In this document: positions 1-23,070 of the stretch, in pieces
Layout: each line of letters opens with the position of its first letter
How positions within the stretch are numbered: position 1 is the stretch's first letter
DNA from: Schistocerca nitens
Lineage: Eukaryota > Arthropoda > Insecta > Orthoptera > Acrididae
Direction of reading: 5' to 3'
Assembly: GCF_023898315.1 (NCBI RefSeq)
Contig: NC_064622.1
Span: 352,513,234-352,577,233 of the forward strand
DNA length: 64,000 nt
The notes under the pieces: model-generated
What the model was told of the DNA's origin: nothing
Seen by the model: the letters and a program-made list of their open reading frames with translations, nothing else
The model's database searches: none
Made by a program: the position numbers and the translations under genes

Positions 1-90
1 GCTGAACCACAGGGTGGCGGAACCCTGCTGGGACAGGACACGGAACCACACAGCGGTGGAACCCTGCAGAGACACGACAGGACACCGAAT
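1..90. repeat. Two imperfect copies of a GC-rich unit of about 40-45 bp
   Basis: The motif AACCACA...GGAACCCTGC...GACAGGACAC occurs twice in a row (about 5-43 and 44-88). The window probably starts inside a minisatellite or GC-rich repeat; the next 140 bases stay GC-rich but lose the clear periodicity. No coding content is seen. Confidence 0.45.
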
Positions 91-240
91 GCCAGAAGGG
101 ACCCGTGCAGGGACTGACAAGCAAACACCGGACTTTCACCGCTCGTAAACCCCAGAACGCCCCGACTCAGCGGAACGAGCAAAAAATGGCCCGACGAGAA
201 GACCGCTTGGGCAAGCCACCACTGGCAAAAAATTAAAAAA

Positions 241-1760
241 AAAGTGTAAAAGTCACACTACTGCTATTAAACAGCACGCTAATGCACGAAACTGATGAAA
301 ACTTCCACAAAGTAAAAATGACACTCCCAAACAATTTATCAAACTGTTACTAAGAGGAGAACTTCAAAGCGATTAGTTATCAATACATATTTCCATATCC
401 TGCACAGAAAAGAACCAAGAAGCAAGTAAGAAGGAGAGAAAAAGCAGGAAGAACAGAAGTTGAAGATTCGCAAGATCGAGACCAAGAAAGAAGATGGGCG
501 AAGAATAGACTACATACCTTCCCAAATCCCTATCCTATTGTAAAATAGTCGTCTGCGAAGTATTACAACTAAAAACGACCGCTTTCAGCAACACATATCG
601 ATGACTTTCACGCATACAAAGCCAGTAAACAACGAGATTCTGCACTCACAGCTCCATTCCATTATGGGACCTCCACAACAGCAAAACACACTTGCAAAGC
701 CAACAAGGAACGACGAACGAAGCTGTACATCAAATACTTGCCCACATCCATCACCTTCGTGCAAAAACATTTGCCAACCTCGTGCTTAAACATTCATAGG
801 ATTGTGTGAATGTGTGAAATCAAATTATGTGATGTAGGAATTGTGCAAAAGAACATGTGAAAAACTAAATAAGTTTAGTACACCTGACAGCTAATAAACT
901 ACAAAATAACAGTCATTGACTATGGACTTAATTAAAAAATAGACTATCGATAAAAATAGGTCATTAGTTCTGAAATGGACAGTATATAAAGAACAAAAGT
1001 AAGGCATAATAAAGATTAAAACTATATGCCACTTATTTTCTCCTCATAAAAATAAAAGAATAACTATATTTTACTTATTTTCTCCTTATAAAAACAAAGA
1101 ATAACAAATTATCTTGTTGGATGTATTCCTTTTTTTTTAACATTTGTACCATTTGTTAGGATAATATCTCAATACTTGTGTATGTATATTACTTTGTCAA
1201 AGCAATTCTTGGAAATAATTCTTATTTCTTAGTGTAACAATGTTGAAAAGAGTGCCTAGAAACAAAAACATTTTACTTGTACATGATATTTAGAAAATGT
1301 GTTAGGAATAGATTTTACTTAATTACTACATTTATAAAAAAAATATTTCTAAGAAAATCGATGAGAAAGACTCCTCAGTTTCGATAACAAACTTTTTAAA
1401 AAACAATCTTCACAATTAAATAAAGAAAGAAAATAATTAAAAAATAATAATTATAAGAGAATAAAAATATTTTTCCCTTGTCAATATAAACATATTTTTT
1501 TGATAATAATGTGGAAGAATATAAAAATATTAATTAGTAATACAAACTAGCATAACAGAATAATGTGGCTGAACAGTAGGCCTTCCCACAGACTGTTCTT
1601 TATCTGCAAACAAAACAGCATGACACGTCACAGCACATCACTCACCACATGTCATACTATGTGTTACGTATAATGTCCTACACCTCGCAAACTATCTTCA
1701 GCATTCCTAGAGACAGAACATTGGCAAGAGTGCTGTATGCCTCAGGCATGAGAAACATAC
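241..1760. other. AT-rich stretch without a recognisable gene
   Basis: Very AT-rich sequence with poly-A and poly-T runs and no convincing open frame, RNA gene or terminal repeat. On the minus strand it lies downstream of the fifth visible sulfatase exon, so it is probably intron. Confidence 0.5.
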
Positions 1761-1764
1761 TTGG

Positions 1765-1990
1765 TCGGGTCAAGAAGTAATGCCTCCTGTGTCAGAAACA
1801 AAAATTATTATTAATATACAACAAAGCAATTAGTATGGGCCACAGCATGAGCTGTCCTCTACACAGTTCTACCGTTCAACACAGTCACCATTTACTTGTA
1901 CAGATTTGCACTATCGCTGAAGCATCAAAACCAGTTTGGCAAAATTTAGGATTTGCTTCTTGACCTATGATTTTAACGCTAATTTAACCA
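1765..1990. mobile_element. Possible mariner-type MITE remnant
   Basis: The text GTCAAGAAGTAATGCCTCC resembles the outer end of many mariner-like inverted repeats, and the following 200 bases have the flavour of a mariner leader. No second inverted repeat or transposase was found, so this is only a resemblance. Confidence 0.2.
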
Positions 1991-2250
1991 AGTAGTATGT
2001 CCCCAGTTACATCTTTTTGTACGGATTGGCATCGCCTGTATACAATATATAAGAACTGTAGACTTCCCCTGCCTAATTATTTCTTTACGTCACTAGTTGC
2101 TATGATCTGGTCTACATATAACACATGTTTTCACTTTCTTTTTATGGGTATTCATACTTGGTTTACTGTAATGGGACTGTAACACACGTTTCAAAAGTAA
2201 CACAACACAAGACTCCAGACTGTACTCGAGTGTAGGAGAATTCAACTCAC

Positions 2251-14195
<11,945 letters not shown>

Positions 14196-14349
14196 CCTCT
14201 CCAGATGTCTCTGCCAACAGTCAGACACAGAACAGGTGTCAGCGATATTCGTTGTTATATTGGAAACGTACACATGGCTGTCACAGCAATGACATGTGTA
14301 AGTCTTTGAGAGCCATACAATGAGTATTGATTGTGTGATCCGAGAGTAC

Positions 14350-15935
14350 ATGCTGACCGCCCCTCCTGTGTTACCATCCATAACGCCTATTCCCGCACCT
14401 TCTACCCCTCCGTGGGTGTTCCCCAGGGCTCTGTCCTCTCCCCTCTACCTCCTGCACACGGTAGATATGCCCCAACCCCCCACCCCCCCCCCCCCCGCCT
14501 CCTCCAGTAAACTCCTGCAGTATGCCGATGACACCGCCTTCCTTGCCCTCCCTCCTACCCTTCAATGGTCCCATCTCCTTCTCCAGAATCACCTTGATCT
14601 TTTTGCTGTATGGTGTAACCAGTGGCTCCTGAAAATCCTTCCAAGACCCAGGCAATCATCATAGGGTGTACTAATCGCTCCTTCTGGCTCCTTGATTTCT
14701 CTCTTCCCATCTGCGCCTGTCCTGTCCACCTCTCCCCCACCCTCACGTACCTTGGCTTCACCATTGACTGTCACCACACCTAGATCCCTCATCTCTATGC
14801 AATCCCACAACCACCTCCGAATCCTCAAACTCCTCTCTGGCCGGACAAGGGGGTTGAATCCCTCTACCATCCTCCACACCTACAAATCCTTAATCCATCC
14901 CATCCTTGGTTATGCCAGTCCCGTCTCGATATCTGCCCAATCTAAATTCTATGTCCCTCCAGACCCTCGAGCGCCATGCACTCCACCTTGCCTTCCGTAT
15001 ATGCCTCCTGTCCCCTACCCAGATCCTCTAGGACCTGATTCCTTTCTCCCATCTGCCCCTTTCCCTCCTCTATGCCTCCCACCGCCTTGATCCCCCTCAT
15101 ACCCATGTTGTTCCTCTCCTTCTCAATCCCTGCCCTCTGCCACACCTTCACCACTGCGTTCCCCCTACACTCCACCTCTACACCCTTCATCACCTTTCCC
15201 GAGGTGGCTTCTATCGATTCCCCCTCCCGGATGATGCCCTCTTTCCCTCCATTTATTCCTCCTCACCCCCCTCCCTCGCTTCCTCTGTCCTTTCCCCAGA
15301 CTCCCCCTTCCATCCTGTTTTTTCCCCACCTACCCTCTTGCTGCCTTCCTTATCTCCCCTGTCCTTTTTCATACCCCGCCTCTGCCTTTCCCCACTCCCT
15401 CTCACATTTGCCCTGCCCCTCCTCCCTTATGAGTCTTCTCCCTCCATCGGTCCTCCCCCACATCTCGTGTTTCATCTTCCCCCCTTTTCTTCCCCTCATC
15501 TGTACAGGTCCCCCCCCCCATCTGCCTTTGGCTGTGATGTGTCATCTTCATGTCAACTTTTTAATGCAGTTTTTTAAGTAAGTGTTAATTGTTGTGCATC
15601 TTTTCTGAAGTGTTGGGAACAGAAATCATACTGTCACTGGGTGTGTTTTTTATATCTCTTGTGAACAGAAACCAGACTGTCACCGTGTTTTTTTAATTGT
15701 CTGTCTGCTATTTTACCTGTTGCTTCCTGTGTATTTTATTAGCATCGCCAACCCTTTGTTTTATGTTTTAATTTGCCGCTATTTTACAATTTAAGTCACG
15801 GTTTTTATCGCCTGATTTTATTACTTATTATCTTCTTTCTGTTTTAAAAATTCTATAGGATGAAGATCAGCGTACTAAGCTGCTGCCAGCCCGCCCTCTT
15901 TTGGGGGGAATCGAAACTCAATAAAAGAAAAAAAA
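14350..15935 (+). mobile_element. 5'-truncated, decayed LINE with reverse transcriptase remnant
   Basis: Broken frames preserve RT landmarks in order: YPSVGVPQGSVLSPLLY (14400), LLQYADDTAFLAL (14510), YLGFTID (14750) and LIHPILGYASPV (14890), the order seen in jockey-like LINEs. The rest is C-rich, giving spurious proline-rich frames. The 3' end shows AATAAAAG followed by an A-rich tail at about 15,920. It lies upstream of the first coding exon of the sulfatase, within its proposed 5' intron. Confidence 0.75.
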
Positions 15936-15939
15936 GGTA

Positions 15940-16755
15940 TGTGCTGCCATCGTTAGGTTTTCTCACACATGAATCTATCTCGTTGTACAGGGTGCCCTAG
16001 AAATGTTGTGAGAAACTTAGAGGGGCTATAGACAGTGTCTCAACAAATCTAAAATAAGAACCCGTGTCCAGAAATATCAGTGATACTACAGAGCGTGAGA
16101 GTTATACGTGATGGCAACTGCTACAAGACCCCCCCCCCCCCCCCCTTCAGCTGCACAAGTGACTTTGTATGTTGATAGACCGTAAGCAGACTGTCCAGCA
16201 ATGTTGTTTGTTATTCAGTGATCGACACTGACTGTCACGATCGTGACTGGAAACATGGAGCTTGCTGCTGAGCAGAGGGGCCTTGTCTCCTATGACTGCA
16301 ATGCTCTGTTGCTTCAGTGGATGACAGTTTCGGACACGAGTTTCCATCATCAGTTTATTTTTCTCCCGGAACCCTCTAAAATCTCCAATGTTTTTCGGTA
16401 AACAACAGAAAAGAAAAATTCAGATAGAAACCCATATCGGAAACCTGCAACAGAGCATCGCATCCATAGGAGAGGAGGCCTGTCTTCGCAGCAGTTAGCC
16501 CCAACTTCTCCAATGACGATCATGGTAATCAGTCGCTCTCACTGAAGAACAACATTGGGAGACGTTCTGCCTGCAGTGCCTCAGCGTGCAAAGTCACGTT
16601 TGCTGCTGAAAAGGTGGCCTAATGACAGGCGCCAGTGCCTATACCGTCTATGCTCTGAATCGTCATTGGATGATGTTTCCTGCCAAAGGTTACTATCCTC
16701 GGTTTGTTTGTCAAACCACCCTCTGCAACCTCTCTAAGTGTGTTACAACATTTCT
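15940..16755. other. Unrecognised repeat-like segment with poly-C
   Basis: A C run at about 16,131-16,145 and several short open frames on both strands; reads like a decayed transposon but no diagnostic motif was found. Confidence 0.3.
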
Positions 16756-17800
16756 GGGACACTCTATTAAAAGCTTTTGATGATGTTAACTGGTACACAG
16801 TCTTTGAAATTCTGTAAGGAGCTGTGGTAAAATAAAGGGAGTGAAAAATTATTAACAACTTGTGCAGAAACCAGAGGGCAATTATAAGACCAAAAGGCAT
16901 GAAAGAGAAGCAGTGCTTGAGAAGGAAGTGAGACAGTTTTAGCCTTTCTCCGATGTTTCTGAATCTGTGCACTGAAAAGTGGTAAAGGAAAACAAAGCAA
17001 ATTTGGAGAAGGAATTAAAGCTCGGGAAAGAAAATGAAAACTGTGAGGTTTACCGATGACACTGCTGTTCCATCGGAGACAGCAAAGGCATGGAAGAGCT
17101 GTTGAATGGAATGAGAAGTGTCCTAAAAAGAAGTTACAGGAGGAACATCAAGTAAAGGAAAATAAGGGTAATGGAATGTAGTTCGCATTAAATCAGGCGA
17201 TGTTGAGGAAGTTATATTAGGAAATGTGGTACTAAAGATAGTCGATGACTCTCGCTATTTGAGCAATCAAATAATTAATAATGGCAGAAATAGAGAGAAA
17301 AGATGCACACTGACAATAGCAAGAAAAGCAGTTTCAAAAAGAAGAAATTTTAACACAAAATACAGTTTTAAGTCGTAGGAAATCTTTTGTGAAGTTCCGG
17401 TGTGCATTCTTGTACGGAGCTGAAAAGTGGACGACAAACAGTTCAGACGAGAAGAGAATAGAAACTTTCGAAATGTGTAGCTAAGGAGAATGTCGATGAG
17501 CAGACGGCTAGAGTGGACAACAGATGAGAAGGTACTGGATCAAACTGAAGAAAAGGGCCACTTATGGCCAAAATTGACTAAAAGAAAGGATCTGTAGTGG
17601 GGTAAATCCTGATACATCAACAAATCAGTTTGATAATGTACAGTAGTGTGAGGACTAAATCGTAGAAGACCAAGGCTTGAATACGGTAAGCAGGTTCAAA
17701 TGGAAATGAGTTGGCAGAAATGAGGAGGACTAAAGAGGATAGTCTAGCGACAGGACGTTCGTCAAACTAGTCCTTGTAGCGAAGACCACAACAACATCCA
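16755..17800 (+). mobile_element. Decayed LINE of the same family as the one at 23-25 kb
   Basis: Broken translation aligns with that LINE: KAFDDVNWYTVFEIL (there KAFDNIKWWKLFEIL), a degraded FTDDTAV for FADD, YLSNQIINNGR for YLGSKITNDGR, and EENRNFRNV for EQKRIEAFEM. It also shares the 3' end: AAACTAGTCCTTGTAGCGAA then GACC and an AAC-rich tail at about 17,764-17,800. Many stops. Confidence 0.7.
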
Positions 17801-18475
17801 AAGATACAATACCCTGCACACGTTGTTTTCTGTGTTCAGTCGTCCTTTCACGAAAGCGAAGCTGAATTCCGTCTCTTCGCTTAGGTATACTACGTGTACA
17901 TGTCGTGGGTACACGCAGCGGCATTGTCAATTCGAAAAGCAGGTAATTACATCTTAAGCAGGCCAGTGAATGCGCAGGCGTAGTAAGTTTGTACAGCATT
18001 AAAGATGTCGCAAGAATACATTTATGTAGCTTTAATCCCTTCACTTGCTGCTTACGGCGTACTTAATCTGACAATCCTGTATTATCGGTGAAAGAACATG
18101 GGTCTTCATTCTATCAGTCACTGCCAATTCATTTTTTTTTTTTTCAAATGAAAGTTAGTGTTCCGAAAGGATTTGATATAATAGGTGACACACTTGATTC
18201 ATATTCGCCTGCTTCATGTGCTGATTATGACATGAATTAGCTAAATATAACTCTCATCATAATTTAGTTCCACGTTCCTCTCCCCTGCATTTACTATGCT
18301 GTCTCAAGTGTTTAGTAAGCCACATTCGACAAATCCAACGAAGCTAAGGATTCGTAGGTAATATCTAGAGCACGTGTACATAAAGTCGAAGGTTTACTTT
18401 CAGAACAGGTGTAGTTTACGTATTCGTATCAACAGTGAATCACTATGAACTACAGTACTGTAAAGTAGTCGAAAT

Positions 18476-18531
18476 ACTTACAGTTTACGGCGTGGACCTT
18501 AAGATGCGTGCAGGCTGCTGTAGGCCTGTAG
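18476..18531 (-). promoter_or_regulatory. Candidate 5' UTR exon of the sulfatase, ending in a GTAAGT donor
   Basis: Minus-strand reading from about 18,531 to 18,482 ends ...CCGTAAACT followed by GTAAGT (18481-18476). There is no ATG before the donor, so after splicing to the acceptor at 14211 the first ATG would be the signal-peptide ATG. The exon start is inferred from the TATA box; the link to the sulfatase is an inference from orientation and distance. Confidence 0.4.
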
Positions 18532-18554
18532 TGCTCTACCTGTTTTGAGAGGAG

Positions 18555-18562
18555 ACTTATAT
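18555..18562 (-). promoter_or_regulatory. TATA box (TATATAAG), minus strand
   Basis: TATATAAG reads on the minus strand about 30 bases before the proposed transcription start, upstream of the candidate 5' UTR exon. It is plausible as the sulfatase promoter, but TATA-like words are frequent in AT-rich DNA. Confidence 0.35.
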
Positions 18563-19289
18563 ACGTCTTGCTTTCATAATTATCTTGAATGTGGGAACCA
18601 ATAGCACGACATTAATCTGGTGCTATTTCAGATACGGGATTCACCGCAAGTGGAACAGAAGCTGTTATCGTAGATAACGTGACAAAACATTGTCACTGTG
18701 CAATAACGGTGTGTTGTCAGGATGACGCCGTGTGTTATCTGGAACAGCTTTCACTGGGATCTGGGTGACTTGCGATAGCGATCGGTCACCCTTACGATGA
18801 GTCAGCAGTTCAAGGAGGAACGCAAGTCAAGATGTGCGCTGAAGAACAGTAAAGCAACGTGCCTATCACTGGCTCACAATTGTACCAGTGTGGCGAGTAT
18901 ACAAAAACCTAACAGAGCAGAGGAAATTCTTTCAGAGAAATGAATCTCTTATTCTCAACGTTGCAGGCTATCCATTTGCGACGAGTAGAGAAGATTTACT
19001 CTTTGTGAATATGAGTTGAAAGACCACATCGCGGAACGAATTTCGTTTATTTTACATGACAAGTTTTTGGGTGATGAAACGATTTGTTTAGATCTGTTTC
19101 AATAATGAGAAACAATATCACAAAGATATGGGCGCAAATAGTAGCTTTAGTTTTTCTTAAACATGTTTAGTCTTAGAAGTCATTCGAAAAACACTTACCA
19201 AATTACCAGTCTCTTTGTTAGCTTAATGATGCCGTTTAGAAAGCCCACCGACTGAATCAATGTATTAGGGCAACACTTGTTCTGCATTT

Positions 19290-19545
19290 TATAAAGAGAT
19301 ACATACCCTGTCAGAGACAGCAAATGAGTTAGAACAGCTGTTCAAAGGAAGGACAGGGTGTTAAAGGAGAATGTAAGATGAACATTAACTAAAGCAAAAC
19401 AAGGACAATGAAATGTAGTCGAATTAATCTGCCGACGGTAAGTAATTCATATTACGCAACGAGACACTATAAGTAGATTTGAGTTTTGCTATTTCGGTAG
19501 TAAAATAACTGATGGTGAACCGCGATAGAGACGATATAAAACAGT
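19290..19545 (+). mobile_element. Short decayed LINE fragment
   Basis: Broken translation SETANELEQLFKGR...FAISVVK matches the segment SETAKAWKSC...SRYLSNQI of the decayed LINE at 17.0-17.3 kb, so it is the same family. Only about 250 bp recognisable. Confidence 0.5.
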
Positions 19546-19566
19546 GGTAGTCAAGCTGGTCAGTAC

Positions 19567-19672
19567 TAGAGATGGGGGATCCGCTCTTGAACTAATTCAT
19601 AGAGTTCAATCTTTCAAAGGAGTGAACAATCAGTGATTCAGAAAAAAAGAACGGTAGCTCCAAACGTTTCCC

Positions 19673-19714
<42 letters not shown>

Positions 19715-20975
19715 GGAGCATATCAGCAGCGCCTCTGCTGGTCAGAGCACAGTGCACGCCACACAACAAAGCCAGCGCCGGCCTCTGCCCTGCTTCTACC
19801 TTGGCTGCCTGCATTGTGCAGTGCCCCATTGGATTTTGTGTTTCACATATGCCGGGCCGTCTCTGTGCGTCGTCTGCCGTGTGCACTGTCTGGCGCAGCT
19901 TAACTTCGCATCGCACTCTGTCGGCGATCGTTTCAGTCGCACGTCCTGCCCTCTGGGCAGTTGATGCCAGCAACAGGCCAGAGAGCCACCTAGCGGATAA
20001 CATAGGAACTACTTGCAAAAACCTGCTCGCAAGGGAGCGGACGATTTGTCTCGGAGCGGGTGAGCTCCCCCCACCCTCGGAACTCGCCCGCTCAACGCTC
20101 ACCCCACCGTCTCGACTCTAGCCAGAGCGTCGAGCAAAGCGACTCTGGTGTCACTCTGGTCTCTGCGGTCTCAGCTCACGCAGTAATACAGCTCGCGGCT
20201 CGACCTGCTCGACTCAGCGCCTCTGCATTGGAGTTTGTCCCCACTGGATATTGTTCTTCATAGTAATACCGCTACGTATATTACATTATTATGTTATGTA
20301 TACATCAATTGTTTTTATTTTATTTTTATTTGTTTAAACTGATTAGATTAGGTTCCTGATGACTACTCTTACTATAGGATTTTTATTATGGACACTCGAA
20401 TTTACGCTTTAATTACGAGCGAACCGATAAACGTATCGCAAAATGTGATACACCAATATTTTCCTTGTTTTATTCTGCGTAAGGCTATATGCAGCACTTT
20501 CGTTTTACAGTCAAATTTATATTTTTTTTTTCTTATTCTGGTACGGATTTTGCGATTTTAGGCGTCTTCGAAAGGAAAAATATATGGCTTGCGATGTATT
20601 TGTATGAGGTTAATGAAATTTTAATACATTATAGCCAAATATATTGTTAATGTAAATCTCAAGTTACAACATTTTCCGATCACCCAAAAAACCACGCTAG
20701 TGCAAAATAAATCAATAATCAAAAACTTTGTCATATCGTGGAAATTTCAATAAACAATACAAAATTCTTACTCATTATCTATGTTACTTCAAAATAGGAT
20801 CAAATAAGATCAAAATACAGGTATAGTACTGGAATAAACCAAGTTTAAAGGGCAATGTGCCTTTCATTTATTTTCTTTTGTAAATGAGTGGTGAGTCATG
20901 AAAAACAGCTAATTCATTTCAGGGAGTGAACAGTTCTGATCCAATCTCTGAAAAGAACAGTTTTGCCCATCTCTA
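19567..20975. mobile_element. Non-autonomous hAT-like element, 1.4 kb
   Basis: Begins TAGAGATGGGGGATCC and ends ...TTGCCCATCTCTA, giving a 10-bp inverted repeat TAGAGATGGG, and is flanked by the identical 8-bp duplication GTCAGTAC (19559-19566 and 20976-20983). An 8-bp duplication plus this type of end is the hAT signature. No transposase is present: the interior holds a (GA)n tract, a GC-rich block and an AT-rich right half. The GC-rich block is open on both strands for about 160 codons, but neither product resembles a known domain. Confidence 0.8.
19675..19713. repeat. (GA)n microsatellite inside the hAT-like element
   Basis: About 38 bases of nearly perfect AG repeat. Confidence 0.9.
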
Positions 20976-21164
20976 GTCAGTACCGCCCACTAGTGAAAGT
21001 TCCAGCTTTCATGGTTGGAGGAAGGCGCTAGGAGTTTAAAACAAAACTCATTATATTTTCATACAATTTTGACTTAAGGTATTTGGTCAATTATTATTAT
21101 TATACGCCTTTACTTTCTTTGATTCTTTTTCATAAATTTTGTTGAGTAACTTCCCTACTTTATA

Positions 21165-22549
21165 TACTGAAAAGCCAAAGAAACTAGTACTCCTGCCTAA
21201 TATAGTGCATGGGTCCCGTGAACACGCAGAAGTGACGCTACACGACGTGGCATGGACTCGACTAACGTCGGAAGAAGAGTTGGAGGGAATGACAACCATG
21301 AATCCTGCAAGGCTATCCATAAATCCGTAAGAGTACGAGGGGGTGGAGATCTCTTCTGAACAGCACGTTGCAAGGCATCCCAGATATGCTCAATAATCTT
21401 CATGTCTGGGGAGTTTGGTGACCAGCGGAAGTGTTTAAACTCAGAAGAGTGTTTCTGAAATGGCTCTGAGCACTATGGGACTTAACATCTGTGGTCATCA
21501 GTCCCCTAGAACTTAGAACTACTTAAACCTAACTAACCTAAGGACATCACACACATCCATGCCCGAGGCAGGATTCGAACCTGCGACCGTAGCGGTCACG
21601 AGGTTCCAGACTGAAGCTCCTAGAACCGCACGGCCACACCGGCCGGCTCTGTATTTCTGAAGTCACTCTGTAGCAATTCTGTACGTTTGGGGAGTCACAT
21701 TGTCCTACTAGATTTGCCCAAGTTCGTCGGAATGCACAGTGGACATGAATGGATGCGGGTGATCAGACAGGATACGTGTCACCTGTCAGAATCGTATCTA
21801 GACGTGTCAGGGCTCCCATATCACTCCAACTGCACACGTCCCACACCATTACAGAGCCTCTACCAGCATGAACAGTCCCATGCTGACATGCAGGGTCCAT
21901 GGATTCATGAGGTTGTCTTCATGCCCGTTCGCGTCCCTCCGTTCGATACAATTTGAAACTAGACTCGTTCGACCAGGCCACGTGTTTCCAGCCATCAATA
22001 GTCCAGTGTAGGTGTCGACGACCCATGCGAGGTGTAAAGCTTTGTGTCGTGCAGTCATCAAGGATACATGAGTGGTCCTTCGGCTCCGAAAACCCATATC
22101 GATGATGTTTCGTTGGATGATTCGCACACAGACACTTGCTGATGGCCCTACATTGAAATCTGCAGCAATTTTCGGAAGGTTTGCACTTTTGTCACGTTGT
22201 ACGGTTCTCTTCAGTCGTCGTTGGTCCCGTTCTTGAAGGATCTTTTCTGGCTGCACCGACGTCGGAGAGTTCATGATTTAGCAAATTCCTGATATTCATG
22301 GTACCATATTCGTGATATTCACGGTGCACTCGTGAAATGTTCTTATGGGAAAATCCTCACTCCATCGCTACCTCGGAGATGCTGTGAAGTCTTGATAACC
22401 TACCATTGTAGCAGCAGTTACCGATCTAACAATTGCTCCCGACACTTGTCTTATATAGGCGTTGCCGACCGCAGGACCGTATTCAACCTGTTTACATATC
22501 TTTGTCTTTGAGTACTCATGTCTGTACTAGTTTCTTTGGCGCTTCAGTG
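21165..22549 (-). mobile_element. Decayed Tc1-like transposon split by a SINE
   Basis: Inverted ends: left ACTGAAAAGCCAAAGAAACT and right, on the minus strand, ACTGAAGCGCCAAAGAAACT, both continuing AGTAC, with TA outside (21163-21164, 22550-22551). The minus strand holds transposase pieces: N-terminal HTH region in 22274-21849 and C-terminal MKIIEHIWDALQRAV in 21403-21197, separated by the SINE at 21460-21649. The first catalytic Asp region is degraded. Without the SINE the element is about 1.2 kb. Confidence 0.82.
21460..21649 (-). mobile_element. tRNA-derived SINE, copy 2, in a Tc1-like element
   Basis: Same SINE on the minus strand (B box GGTTCGAATCC). The flanks GTGTTTCTGAA and TGTATTTCTGAA are an imperfect target duplication. 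Confidence 0.88.
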
Positions 22550-22679
22550 TAGAACACCATTACTGAGGACGTGGAGGACGGTTACCAAATTTTATTTTTA
22601 ATGAAGAAACTAAAGTTGACGGTAGGTAAAAAATGGTGAATACCCTTGATGTAAACTGCAGAGTAGAATAGACAAGAAA

Positions 22680-23070
22680 AATGTTTCCAAAGAAGACAAA
22701 TTAGTTGATATAGAATATAGGTTTAAGTGTTAGGAAGTCTTTTCTGGAGGTTGTTGGCTGGAAATGTAGCTTTCTGTGGAAGGAAAACTTGGACAATTAT
22801 CAGATCAGAGAAGAAGAGAATAGAAGCTTTCGATATGTGGTGGTACAGAAGAATGCTAAAAAATAGATGGGTAGATCGCATAATTAATGAGGAGGAAATG
22901 AATAGAATTGAGGAGAAAGAAATTTGTCGCATAAATTGACTTTAAGAAGGGATCAGTTGACAGGAGTCATTCTGTGTCTTCAAGCAATCATAAACTTAAT
23001 ATTGGAGGGACGTGTGGGGCGTAAAAGTTGTAGAGGGGGACCAACAAATGAGTGCAGTAAGCTATAGATA
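22680..23070 (+). mobile_element. Older LINE copy, part upstream of a younger insertion
   Basis: Reads VLGSLFWRLLAGNVAFCGRK, then EKKRIEAFDMWWYRRML and NRWVDRI, aligning with SETWTVGKPEQKRIEAFEMW...RRMLKIRWTDKV of the younger copy. It is interrupted at about 23,070 and continues at about 25,105. Confidence 0.7.

Larger units (their letters stand above)
17810..19280. other. No gene seen; contains the proposed sulfatase promoter
   Basis: Mixed-composition sequence around the candidate TATA box and 5' UTR exon; otherwise nothing recognised. Confidence 0.35.

Noticed and set aside
14371-15581. Long proline/serine/leucine-rich frames
   Set aside because: They arise from the C-rich text of the decayed LINE; the RT motifs are scattered over other frames.
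19633-20121. Open frames of about 160 codons on both strands in the GC-rich block
   Set aside because: Low-complexity GA start, both strands open at once, no domain, and location within a non-autonomous hAT-like element; best explained by base composition.
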